Part shown: piece by piece, positions 22,620 through 32,491 of the stretch
Position numbering within the stretch: position 1 is the first letter of the stretch
How the letters are laid out: each line of letters opens with the position of its first letter
Source of the DNA: Symbiodinium natans
Taxonomy: Eukaryota > Sar > Dinophyceae > Suessiales > Symbiodiniaceae
DNA length: 62,000 nucleotides
Assembly (NCBI GenBank): GCA_905221605.1
Contig: CAJNDS010002674.1
Location: forward strand, 1 to 62,000
Direction of reading: 5' to 3'
The notes under the pieces: generated by a model
Databases searched by the model: none
Told to the model about the DNA's origin: nothing
The model's input: only the letters and a program-made list of their open reading frames with translations
Translations under genes and position numbers: made by a program

Positions 22620-22775
22620 GCTATTTTCTACGGGGGTATGCATGGTTCCATTGTGTGGATTTCATAATTTTGGGTATTTGGGTTGGGGTCTTTCGGTGGC
22701 CGGAGGTTGAGGTATTGGTTGTTATTGTCTGGGTGCTAGGGGTAGTGCATGGCCAGAAAATGGAAAGGGTCTCAC
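22620..22775 (-). repeat. Right terminal inverted repeat
   Basis: The reverse complement matches 19463-19632 in block order, with several small indels. The outermost bases GTGAGACC (on the minus strand) correspond to GTGGAAAC on the left. TA follows at 22776-22777. Confidence 0.82.
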
Positions 22776-22919
22776 TAACCTGTTACATCCAAGCTGATGC
22801 ACTTATTGGACTCTAGACGCTAGAGAACACTGGACCCTTGCCCAGCAGGCCCGAGGCAGCGACGGCAGCATAGCTCATGCGTGAAGCTCGCATCCTCTTC
22901 TGAGATGCGCTGTGAGCTC

Positions 22920-23770
22920 AAGGGCATCTCTGTTCTTCTTTCTTCTCATGTTCGTGGTATGCATCTGCTTCAGGCTTGCCCATTAGGTGCAGCCGACCCT
23001 GCCTCGAAGCAGGATGCATCCATTCTGACGCAGCACCTCTGATACCTGGATGTCGCTGGCTCGGGCAACTGCGAGATCTAGAGCAATGGTTTCTGCTGAA
23101 CAAATCTTGCAGCTGAGTTCCAGGCAGGGAGGACCTTGATTGAGAGCCGAAAAGAAGGCAAAGGCTGGCTCGCCAGGTGACTTTATGAGCATTGGCCGTT
23201 GTCTTCCCAAAAACTTCGAGAACTGAGCAGTTCTATCGCCATGCTGTCAGGACACGCCCAGCACTTGGAACCCGCTTCATCTCGTCCGCGCTGAGCCACC
23301 TGGACCTGTTTCACAAGGGCTGCTGACATCTTTTGAGGATCCGCGCAGCAGCAGCTGGCCTGATGGAGCGAACTCTGCTGTGCGACCTGCCCGGAAGAAG
23401 CAAGGACAAAAGCAAGCATCTGCCAACGCACGGAGGACGACAACACAAAGACCATTGACACGTCGTGCAACCCTTGCTTACCACCGAGGCCAAGCAACCA
23501 CCACAGGCGAAGCCATGCAGCTGCTTGGACGGCTGTGTCTGCGGATGACATCATGGGCGCCATGGTCCCAGGTCACTGTCAACCAGCTTGTGTCACTATT
23601 CGTATCACCTAAAGGCCGAAGATCAAAACGCCATACATCAGATCCTGCTCTCAACTCCTGACGTTGGGGCGGAAAAGCTGTTGGAGTGGCGGCAGAGAAG
23701 GCCAAAACGATCAAAACGTCGCCAGGGAAGTTGTGCTCGGCATGGTATGGCCGTAAGGGTATGTGCATGA
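22920..23770 (-). CDS. Candidate exons, unidentified
   Basis: Minus-strand stretches with AG acceptors look coding. Near 23670-23625 it reads ELRAGSDVWRFDLRPL. Near 23535-23500 it reads TAVQAAAWLRLW. Near 23345-23235 it reads DPQKMSAALVKQVQVAQRG and continues CWACPDSMAIELL. Near 23095-23050 it reads ETIALDLAVARASDIQ. The last faintly resembles an ankyrin-repeat helix. They lie downstream of the exons at 24.3-26 kb on the same strand and may continue that gene. Phases were not established. Confidence 0.35.
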
Positions 23771-24317
23771 TCTCATGTGAGCAGCTCGGTCGTGCGATCT
23801 GAAACGATGTGCCATTTTACCTCCTCATCCCGCTGTCAATCTTACCCCCCAGGTGCTAACTACAGTCCGCAGAGTCCGCAGAGGTGGCGCCATGCACCCT
23901 TTGCTCAAAGCCTGGCGCACGGCCAATCTTGCCAAAGCCAGCCTGCCCAAGTCTCCGAAAAATCCTTTATGCATTGCTCAGGTCTCAGGAAAATTAAAGT
24001 GCACTCACGCTTCAAAAGGGGCGCACTATGAACTCTGTTTTTAGTCGAAGTGCCAGCTTCTTGCCACGCAGTAGTCGCTCCTCCCCGCTTAACTAGGACA
24101 TGTTGGGGCAGCCAGCAAATGCAAACCCTTCGTGCCTGTGCGATCGGCTCCCCGAAAGTACTACTCGTCGCAATCCACGCTGCAACACAACCGCGGCATC
24201 CACCTCGAGCGGACCGGTTGCATCTCGCGGCCGTCTACAGCTACAGCGGCTACAACGACTGACAGACCTGTCAGTCTTTCTAGGCACCTCCCACGCTGGT
24301 GGAGGATGCTGGACAGC

Positions 24318-25953
24318 CTGAACAGCATCGCCCAGCTTTAGCAAGTCTTTGCCACGCAGTTGAAAGTTCGAAGGCATCACAGAATCTGCAATCATGTCTG
24401 ACCCCAGGAAAAGCGAAACGATTGACCGTTGTGAACTGGAGACAATGAAAGCTCAGCCTCGGAATCCTGCGCGTCATCCAGGCGAAAGGCCTCCATGAAG
24501 GCATCCAGGGATGGAAGTGCCCCATCTCTCTCAGCACCTGAGCAGCAATACAGCAACACCACCGAAAACCACCGAGAAACCCCGAACTCATGTAATCTCA
24601 GCTGCTCTCAGCCGCAAGATCGTCCAGCATCTTGGAGTCAGACTGCAGTTTTGATGCTTCGTGCAGCCCGCGCAGATAAGACATTTCCTCTGTACGCATG
24701 CTTCCAGGCATTGGCCTGCAAGCCCTTGTCATCGTCCAGCATGACTTGGATGTGGGGGAGGACTTGGGCAACCAGTCGATTAGCCAGAGCTTGTGCCTGG
24801 GCAGCAAGCAATCAACCGACCTTGCCCGTGTTTCCAAGCAGCGCCAGCCAACTTAAGGAAAGAGCGCCTTTCTCAGACAGCATACTTCCATCCCAGTGTC
24901 CGGCCGCAACGGACCTGCGCAAAGACATCAATTGACTACAGGGAACCAGAACACTGAATCCTGCACCGAGGCAATTGTGGCAGACTGCTAAAGCTGGCAA
25001 AATCTGGGAAACCTGGGGTGCTGCGAAAGTTGAATGGAGGAGCCTGGGCCCACAAGGCAATAGAGCCGCTGGATTGATCCACTTGGCCACGCCCGTGGCG
25101 GCCCAGCGAGCCAGACCAGTATTAGTGGCATGCCGCCTGCACCATGGCGTTGGTAGCAAGGCATCCCCATTCCAAGGGCTCCCGCATTCTAGACACATGA
25201 TCAGGAACTCTCCCTGATTGTTCACCAACCCACTCACCCAAGTCAATTTGATATAGGCACCACTCTTAGTGCCCTCGTTCCATGTTGTCCGTGCAGATGT
25301 AAAGTACAAAGGTCCTCGCTTCTAGTGGATGCCTTGCGGGCAAGGTGGCTCCAACGAAGGATGCACGCTGAGCCGACTTGTTGATGTCAGGCAGCGCCAT
25401 GACAAACACAACTTGCGCCAAAGCCTGACCACAACAACCGGTCTCTGTGTGTGTCTGTCTCTCTCTCTCTCTCTTTCTCTCTCTGTTTCTCTCTCTAACA
25501 TCGCCTGTCTTTGTTCCATGCCGACAAGCCGACAAGGTGTCATGCTCTCACTACGCCATGCCAAGAGGTACGGTGCTCCTGCGCTTCTTGCACAAGGCCA
25601 CGCAGGCTGGCGAGGACTTCCTCGGGCTTGGCATCCTTCAGCCCCAAGTCGCAGCCTTGAGCACAAGACGCAACAAGATTCCACAAAAACTTCTGAAGAA
25701 AAAACAACTTTGAAAGTGTAGGAGTTAATTGACAAGTCGTCCCGGGCGCTTCCGGCTACGAGGAGGAGGACATCCGAGAGTAGATGTCGGAGCCCAGGCC
25801 CACGGCGGCCACGCAGGTCGCGAAGTTCCGGCGCATCAATCTGGGCCAGAAGCTCTGCCTTAGACTCTTAGACAATCTCGGAGAGAGCCACAGCAAAACT
25901 CTGAAGGCTCTCTCCCCGCTGAAGATCCCCGAAGCACCCGCAGCGGCGTGAGT
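24318..25953 (-). CDS. Unidentified protein gene, several exons, with very short or stop-containing intervals
   Basis: Coding-like segments in order: 25953-25760 (SRRCGCFGDLQRGESLQSFA ... AELLAQIDAPELRDLRGRRG), 25692-25555 (KFLWNLVASCAQGCDLGLKD ... EEVLASLRGLVQEAQEH), 25424-25323 (ALAQVVFVMALPDINKSAQR), 24914-24821 (SVAAGHWDGSMLSEKGALSL), 24796-24644 (AQALANRLVAQVLPHIQVML), 24537-24437 (AERDGALPSLDAFMEAFRLD) and 24385-24318 (SVMPSNFQLRGKDLLKLGD). Several phases agree (25760|25692, 25555|25424). Two breaks are odd: within the first segment a TAA (25868-25870) lies in frame inside a 15-base GT...AG interval, and the fourth and fifth segments share a frame across a 24-base GT...AG interval containing TGA. 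So this is either a decaying gene or one with ultra-short introns. I recognise no family; the composition suggests a soluble helical protein. Confidence 0.55.
25452..25498. repeat. TC/TTTC microsatellite
   Basis: Runs of CTCTCT with TTTC interruptions lie in the interval between two candidate exons (25555 and 25424), so probably intronic. The reverse complement gives an Arg/Glu-rich frame that is not a gene. Confidence 0.9.
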
Positions 25954-25959
25954 CTGTCG

Positions 25960-27490
25960 AGTGGCAGCAGTCAGGCCGTGGAACAAGCACGCAGATACCT
26001 TCAAGTGCCGAGCCGTGCTCCAGCGTGCTTCCAACTTGCACTGAGGCGCACACAATGCACTCTGCGCAGCAAAGGTCCCGCCTCAACCGCATGCCCGGCA
26101 GCTGCCATGGCATCGGACAAACCAATCGCCAAGGCAGATGTAGCGTGTGCGGCTACAAGCCCCTCGCCTCATGTGTCTTCAAGACATACGGTGCCGGCAA
26201 TGATGGAATCAATGATTGACTCGCAAGTGCCCCGTTTCCGTCCAAGTGCCATAGACCACCATTCGCAAAGGAGGCTGGCTTCCAGGGTTGCTTGTGCTGG
26301 CTTCAGCCAATGCCGACGAATGGGCATCGGCAGCTCGGACCAGACCTCACGCCAGTCTGCCGTTCAACACACACCCGGAACGGTGAATGACGAATCCATG
26401 GGCCCTTCCGGTGTTTTCATAGGCTAGGCTACAGACCATCCACGTTTGTAGCCCCTCGCACGATTTCGTACTCGTGACGAAAGCCAGTGTTGATCTCGCG
26501 TTGCGCGAATGGTCAGTCGCGCACAGCGGCAACATGGACGCAATCATCGTGCGGGCATGGACACAGGCCATTCGCACGCACTGGTACGTTGTGAAATAAA
26601 TACCGATGTTCTCGAGCGGTCTCAACATAACTGAAAACTTGGAAGTCGCAGGTTCGGAAACACTGCAATTACCGAGGTTTTCGGCCTCTGACCCGTGCAG
26701 AACATTGTTAAGTACCGATCCAATCGGGAATCTTCAAACACGTGTTTACAAGAGACTTAGGTGTTCGGACAAGGCCTACTCTTGCAGGCCATCTGCCCGG
26801 TGCTGGGACACCTGGGGCACACGTTGACCTCCAGCGTTTTCCCCTTTGTCGGGATCGATTTAGACGGACTGACTCACTGGAACCATCTGGAAACCATCGA
26901 AAACCACAGTCACATGACAAGCCATTGAGCCGTGCAGCGTGGCACCTCGCGCAAAGCGGCAGCCATGGCAAAGCATTCGACGGCGCGCTGACCAACGATA
27001 CCAGTATGTAGCGTGTTTGCCCCCACACAGCACGGCAAACTCCACTGTCCAAAGATGTCCAAAAGGTGACGTTAGAACATGGGCGTGTGCATGTATGCTG
27101 TATGTGTGTATGGGGTGCATGTTGTGGCTGCTGTGCGATTTTCGAATCGAGTCCTGGGCGTCCGACTTCCGGACATGTTCCGTCCTGGAGCAAGCTGCTG
27201 ATGTAGCCTCAACAATCTGATCCCTCGCCAAGCCTGCAATCACAATATTTCGGGCATGAACGGCATGAACACACAAGCGTGTCTTCTCGTCTTTTTCCTA
27301 ATCGCGCCACGCGCATGCCATCTCGCAAAGTAGGGCTTCAACCTGTCATGACGTGTGCGTCGCTTAAGCTTGCAGGCAATGTGCATGAAAGTGCTGTGCT
27401 TCAGGCCAGGATCCAACAGCAGAAGCTTAATTTTGAAACTTGTCCACAAGTTTTCTGTTGCCATTTTTTTCTACATCGCCTCTCGTTGAA
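25960..27490. other. Unassigned region
   Basis: Possible further upstream exon of the 24.3-25.95 kb gene near 26060-25995. Plus and minus frames of 138-161 codons overlap at 26.7-27.3 kb with no recognisable motif. Nothing else is supported. Confidence 0.3.
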
Positions 27491-27501
27491 ATGGCACAGG
27501 C

Positions 27502-27596
27502 CTGTCGCCGGTTCAGCCGTCTGTCCCATGCCAAACTCCCGGCTCAGCTCTTTCTGAAGCGCCGGCCGCAGCTCCACAGTGGCTTCACAGACCCAG
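27502..27596 (-). CDS. Candidate exon downstream of the TPR exons
   Basis: Between a CTACAG acceptor and an AG|GC donor, 95 bases read WVCEATVELRPALQKELSRE and then FGMGQTAEPAT. The residue pattern looks coding. It may be a later exon of the TPR gene that begins at 28610, but the phase from the last resolved TPR exon (ending 27802 with one leftover base) does not fit directly, so another exon would have to lie between. Confidence 0.45.
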
Positions 27597-27801
27597 CTGT
27601 AGCACGCAGACTCTAGGTGACGTAGACGTAGACTAGACTGCACGTAGAGGTCGCATGTGGCACAACCAAGAGGTAGAACGATCACGATGGCAGCTGGAAG
27701 CAGCGGGATCCATTAACCTGGTGCGGCACACATTGTGCAGTCTCACAGCCGGCAGAAGAGAAGCACGGTAGCATGACGAATTTTGACGAAATGTGCCGAA
27801 C

Positions 27802-28610
27802 CTTCCAACCGAGCAATCGTCGCTTGCAGAACCGAAATTTCGGGATTGGTTGGCTCCAAGGCAGCGGCCTTGGAAAAAAGCAACTGAGACATACTGAGAC
27901 AGTCAGCTGAAAGACTCTGCAAAGCCGAAGATATTGGCAACAGCTACACACACGAAGAGAGCGAGAGCGAGAGCGAGAGCTAGAGCCACAGCCAGAGCCA
28001 GAGCCAGAGCGAGGGCGAGGTTGAGGGCGAGCGCGAGGGCGAGGGCGAGGGCCAGAGGCAGCCAAGCAGCGCGTGTGGCGCTTTCCCAAGCACCCGCCAG
28101 ATCAGAGAGCTCTTTTTGACAGAGCGCTAAACGGTAGAGGCCTTTGGTGTAGGTAGGGTCCACTTCCACAGCACGCTCTGCATCGGCTCTTGCGTCCCCA
28201 TGCCTGCGCGCAAAGTTACACCAGACTTAAGACGGTATAGGCCTCAGAAACTCTTGCGACTATACTTTACAGACAGACAGCACCTGCCAAGACGCATGTA
28301 GCAGTGGCACCGGTTGCCCAGGATCAGTGCATGTTCTCGACAACCTCGCAATTGAGAGTCTTGCCATCGTAGGAGTATTATGCCATGCATCCTTTGGTAC
28401 ATGTGATGACTGTTGGCGAGGCCGGGCCTGTGTGCATCCCCACCAGCCCCAAAGCCTGGGTGTAGAACTCGATCGCCTCCCTGTGTTGTCAGTCAGTCTT
28501 GTAACCCGCGGATAACAGCAAAGATCCAAGCAAAAAGCACAAAGGAGCCTCCAGTGTCCGGCTTTCACTGCCATGTTGCCCTGCTGCCGTACCCTCTCGG
28601 CTTCGGCCAT
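27802..28610 (-). CDS. Tetratricopeptide-repeat (TPR) protein, five exons resolved, 3' end open
   Basis: Exons 28610-28549, 28480-28428, 28359-28284, 28203-28071 and 27868-27802 join in phase to about 130 residues forming a three-motif TPR domain. In order they give [26 protein letters not shown], the NRC version of the conserved second-motif helix ([14 protein letters not shown]), [27 protein letters not shown], and [21 protein letters not shown]. Lys and Asn positions match the carboxylate clamp of Hsp90/Hsp70 co-chaperone TPRs (GN, NR, K-G-x-x-R), so chaperone binding is plausible. Introns are 68, 68, 80 and 202 bp with donors GC, GC, GT and GC, all acceptors AG before G. The ATG at 28610 is the first in a good context, but an AG at 28627-28626 leaves open that this is an internal exon of the SET gene immediately upstream. 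Confidence 0.85.
27945..28052. repeat. GA/GC-rich hexanucleotide-like array in a TPR intron
   Basis: GAGAGC, GAGCCA and GAGGGC units run for about 100 bp inside the 202-bp intron between TPR exons 4 and 5. They cause Arg/Ala/Leu repeat frames that are not genes. Confidence 0.9.
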
Positions 28611-28859
28611 GGCTCTGCTGCGCACTGTGCCCGCTGACAAGTGGCAGGAACCTTTCGTTTCTTAAAGTTCTCCTGCGTTAACGCAACTTCCACCCACTGC
28701 CTACTCTGCATCTGATGCATCCACTGCAAACTCCGCATGTCGCTCTCTTCGCTACTGGACACTCTGATGGTATAGCAGCTCGGCAATCAAGCTACAAATT
28801 CCAAATCACATTCTACGGCCGGTCGCAATGAAAATCCTGGCACACAACGCTGCGAGCCT

Positions 28860-29537
28860 CATCTTTCGCATCTCATGGGAACAGCGACGACAGTAGCAAT
28901 GAAATCCGTATCGCCTTATTTGAGCTGCGAATCCTACGAACCGTGGCAGCGCAACAGCCATATACAGCCCATGACATGCTCGAGGTTGGCCCCAGCAAGT
29001 GCCAGGTGCCAAGCAGCCAGAGAGCACGACGACGTCTGCGCACAGGTAGGCCATCTTCATCCACATAGCTGATGGTCAGCTCCTTGCGCTGCAATCACAC
29101 TTGCGGAGCAGCTCGGCTTCTGCAAATCATCATCTACAGCTTGTCGCAACACCTGCATTTTGTGCGCCAAAAAATGCCAATCCCTACAATGCCTTCTGGC
29201 ATGGTGGATTGTGAAAAATCTTAACAGCGGGCAGGCGACCAAAGCAGTCCTCTCCCGCGCTGATGTGCCGACGTGCCACAACAACAGCTGTGCTGTTGTG
29301 GCCTCGGAACGAATACTTCGTTTCGACCACGGCATGGAAACAGGAAGATCATCAATCCCTTCGCATTAAGGTGTCTGCTATAGTCGATTTCGCAGCTTGG
29401 CCTCCAACGACCATTACATGTCAGGCTCCGTTTGTGACTTGCCAAATCTTGCAAAAGACACTGCCAACGCGCCTGCAGGAATGATTCATGAGGGCAACTC
29501 GTCGGGCCAGGCCAATTCCCAGCACCACAGGGAGCTC
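28860..29537 (-). CDS. SET-domain protein (protein lysine methyltransferase type), partial
   Basis: Minus-strand exons carry the core SET signatures in order. 29537-29473 reads ELPVVLGIGLARRVALMNHS then C, giving the NHSC pseudoknot motif. About 29335-29250 reads HAVVETKYSFRGHNSTAVVV then ARRHISAGE. 29082-29020 reads ELTISYVDEDGLPVRRRR, so the junction gives the invariant GEELTISY. About 28926-28860 reads QIRRYGFHCYCRRC, the post-SET Cys cluster. SET enzymes transfer methyl from S-adenosylmethionine to lysine in histones and other proteins. The first exon ends at an AG|GC donor and the second at GAG|GA. The 5' border of the second exon and the 3' border of the third are unresolved. It lies directly upstream of the TPR exons on the same strand, so a SET-TPR protein is possible. 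Domain identity is strong; full gene extent is inferred. Confidence 0.78.
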
Positions 29538-30632
29538 CTGCGAGAAGGCCCGACAGCTCGACAATCAAAAACTCTTGCTGCAATCCCCTCCTCCTGGGAA
29601 TCATCTGAGCAAACCGGCATCGATGGATCCTGTCGCTAACATTCTCCACTTCCCACGATTCAGTGTGAGTGCTTGCTCGGTCAGCCGACTTTTGCTTCAG
29701 GATCCAGCCCGGGCTTTGCCAGAAACTCCTCCCTTGGTGTGAGATCATTAGCCGCTAATAGGGGGGCACCATGGGCCACCCTCTGCAACCTGTTTGTCAG
29801 ATTCCAGCTGGTTGCAGCTTGCAAGCAAATTGCAGGCTTAAAATGTCCAGAAAGCCGCAGTGCAGGACATCAGTCAGATTCTGACCTGGGTGATCCCCAA
29901 ATCTCGCAAACATGACGTTTCGATGCTGAACCGTTGCTTCACCCCCCTCCCCCTCTCCAAGCCACAAACTGATACATCATGCCTTCGACCTCGCTGTCCT
30001 GACACATAAAAGCAAAAACCAAAATGGCACAGAGCACGTTACCGACATGACTTATGGCATGCGGCAGCGGTCCCCAACATCATCATGAATGCCGAAGATT
30101 GCTCCAATGAGACACGGTAGCAAGCTCACCTTGAAACATGATTGCTGCTTGGCAGAAGGGCCCCATGATCAAGAACGAAATTCTTCCTTAAGATCTGGCG
30201 AGGTGCAACAACGCCACCCAACAGCGTCGCGCCAGAAACCCACACTGGCCAAAGATATTCACCTGACATCAGTGCGCACACGAGCACAACACGGGGTCCA
30301 CCAACAGCATCCGAAAGTGCATGTGCCGAATGAGTGCGAGTAAGTCACAATGAGGGTTCTCGATGGGACAAGCTTGCTGCTCAGCTGTAGCATAGACGCC
30401 CCAGCAGACAATGTTTACCAACGCAATGTTCCTCGCAGCCGTTTGGCAATCCCAACTGCACAGTTCCAAGGCAACCACCCAGTCAAGCGGCAGGAGTATG
30501 ACCCAAATCCAGCGAGGACCTGGAGCGCTTCACCAACATACAAAACATCGCCCTACAGCACGAGCAAGTGCCTCAGCAGGTGTATCAGCCAAACTCTGCT
30601 GTAGATCCATGATTTCTGCAAGCAAGTCTCAC

Positions 30633-30736
30633 ATATGGCTCGGCTGGCAAATTGCATAGGGGAGCATGCTCAAAAGATGCCTCGACTAGCAACTCCACAT
30701 AAGACATAGCACAACTTGAATGCGAAGTCAAACCTT
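30633..30736 (-). CDS. Candidate exon, possibly N-terminal part of the SET gene
   Basis: After the acceptor TTTCAGCAG and before a GTGAGA donor, 104 bases read GLTSHSSCAMSYVELLVEAS and end EHAPLCNLPAEPY. The splice signals are the clearest in the region. No domain was recognised. It lies between the start exon at 31327 and the NHSC exon at 29537. Confidence 0.5.
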
Positions 30737-31150
30737 CTGCTGAAACAAACAACACTGCATCGTCCAAACGGTCCAGGGGGCGCAACGATGAGAACCACCG
30801 AGCCAAGGGTGACCCTCAGCAGCTGCCCAGCTGCACGTGAGGAGCTTCCATGTCAGAATGTTTGTTTTCTCGGGCCCTGGCCAGAGAGGCCACTGATATG
30901 TTCCACCCTTCTGGCTCGACCTGCGCACGTCGCAAGTTGGTATCTTGTACCAACAAATTCAGAAGAAGTCCCAACTTGTTAGTTCTCCACGGGCTCCGGG
31001 TCACGCCTGAGGATAAACCAAATTGCCCACACAACGACGTTGATCAGGATCAAGACGACAATATGCGCAGCAAAAGCAAACCTTCGAGTCCAGCTGGCCA
31101 GTTGAAGGCTTTTGATGCGTGCCTGCTAGTGTGTTTCAGCACCAAGGCAC

Positions 31151-31327
31151 CGCAGGTAGCGGGCGCACTTGACTTTCTGCTCAGCCTGACTCCACGCAGC
31201 CTTCTGTTCAACCTCTCTCCTGGAATTTAATTTCGACGTGACGACACCCTCCCGCCTCGGCTCGTCTAAGGGCCTCATGGTCAACAAAGACTTGGCCGTC
31301 AGCACCATATTTCACAAAGCTCGCCAT
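31151..31327 (-). CDS. Start exons of a minus-strand gene, possibly of the SET/TPR gene
   Basis: ATG at 31327 opens MASFVKYGADGQVFVDHEAL followed by RRAEAG, ending near 31248. A second segment, 31219-31151, reads REVEQKAAWSQAEQKVKCAR then YLR and ends at a CG|GTGCC donor. Joining them requires removing 28 bases (31247-31220) that begin GTGTCG and end CCAG before G, which would be an unusually short intron; otherwise a frameshift separates them. This is the nearest convincing start upstream of the SET exons on the same strand, but the connection is inferred. Confidence 0.5.
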
Positions 31328-31679
31328 GGCCTGGCCGCAACCGAGCTATCAAAAAAGAAAATCGACTCGACAACGAACTGTTGTCACTTCTGGCTTGCAG
31401 GAGCATTTGCAAGTACTGGCCACATTCTGCAACGCTTGCTGATACTTGCAAAGGGTCAGCTGAGACCCACGCTGCTAGCACACCGGCATAACTGGCCGCA
31501 TAACTTTAAGAAGCGTCTCGGGTTTGAGCATAAACGCAAAGTGAAGGCACTTTCTCTGATCTGAATCAGCCTGCGCTCGTGCAGAATCTTTCGCATGGTC
31601 GTGCAAGCTTTGTGGGGCAAGCGAGCCTCATGCTGGCAGCTCATGACCTGAAGGGGACAAGCCACAGCAGCTGTGCTCG

Positions 31680-31682
<3 letters not shown>

Positions 31683-31736
<54 letters not shown>
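31683..31736. repeat. GA dinucleotide microsatellite, about 27 units
   Basis: An uninterrupted AG run in non-coding sequence upstream of the minus-strand start at 31327. Confidence 0.97.
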
Positions 31737-31737
<1 letters not shown>

Positions 31738-31889
31738 AAGACCTGCTCCCCAAAAAAGACCACTCTGCAAGGCAGTGCTCCCGGACTCAGGTTTTTGTGC
31801 GCCTCCGAAGAGCCGATTCTTTTGAGAGCGGCAGATCCGATGGAGCTTTCAGCAGTTGATCTGGGCAGGCATCTTCCTTTGGAAAATTA

Positions 31890-32480
31890 AGCCAGCCTCA
31901 AACTCTTTGGCCATACCCTTTCGGCACCTGGAAAACTCGTACAGTAGAATTTAGTCTTTGCTTGCCCGTGAGCGTCAAAGGCTTCTCTGTATCATGCCAG
32001 AACCGATTACACATCAAACATTTCACTCACGGCGACAGATTGTAAGTTAAAAGAAGCATCGTAAGGCTTGTCGTAAGGTCAGTCATGACAACCAAGGACC
32101 TCATGCAAACGCCTCTGCAGCAATTGAATTGTCTGTGCGGTCAGCTCTGTACTGCACATCTGACTTCTGCATCTTCTGCATCACGCGGTTTAAACGATGA
32201 CACATTGAGTGTGTTGCGTCGGGATCACGTACTCGGTTCGTAGCTCAAGAAGCAGCAAGTGGCCGTGTGCCCCTGAACGTAGCAAAGGTGCACAGATTGG
32301 GAGTTGTTTTCCGGGTTGCTTTCAAGCAGTCGCATTCTCCTGCCAATTATCTACCTTAAAACAACCCCGACTAGCGGCGGAAGAAGGACCTACACAGCTG
32401 TGGTGCTTGCTTCTCCCTGCTTTTTCGAGGGCTTGTCCAACGATTTCCTCCATGATAACAAAGTGTGATACTGTTTGGCA
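31890..32480. other. Intergenic, 3' side of the FIST gene
   Basis: About 600 bases without a supported frame. It separates the FIST stop codon (32492-32494) from the start region of the next minus-strand gene. No poly(A) signal was identified. Confidence 0.4.
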
Positions 32481-32491
32481 TTGAGTCCCCT

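Larger units (their letters stand above)
19463..22775. mobile_element. AT-rich 3.3-kb element with long terminal inverted repeats and flanking TA
   Basis: The two ends are imperfect inverted copies of each other over about 160 bp. They share blocks such as CCATGCAC, CTAGCACCCA, CCTCAACCTCC and CACCGAAAGACCCCAAC in the same order. The repeat starts with GTG, and a TA dinucleotide lies immediately outside both ends (19461-19462 and 22776-22777), as expected for a TA target-site duplication. The interior is clearly more AT-rich than the flanks by eye. It holds only small or broken frames, two of which (20344-20708, 20886-21014) look like C-terminal pieces of structural proteins, plus a repeat array at 21.9-22.3 kb. 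No transposase was recognised. It could be a non-autonomous TIR transposon, or the shrunken remnant of an integrated small DNA virus (virophage or polinton-like) whose ends are TIRs. The TIR structure is seen; the viral reading is inference. Confidence 0.8.

Noticed and set aside
19463-22775. AT-rich block as a nuclear copy of mitochondrial DNA
   Set aside because: No cytochrome oxidase, cytochrome b or rRNA fragment was recognised, and TIRs with flanking TA argue for a mobile element.
25322-25535. Arg/Glu-rich minus-strand frames near 25.4-25.5 kb
   Set aside because: The Arg/Glu part is the TC microsatellite read in reverse. The real coding segments on either side use other frames.
27903-28119. 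Ala/Leu and Arg/Ala repeat frames near 28.0 kb
   Set aside because: They are produced by the intronic GA/GC-rich array between TPR exons.
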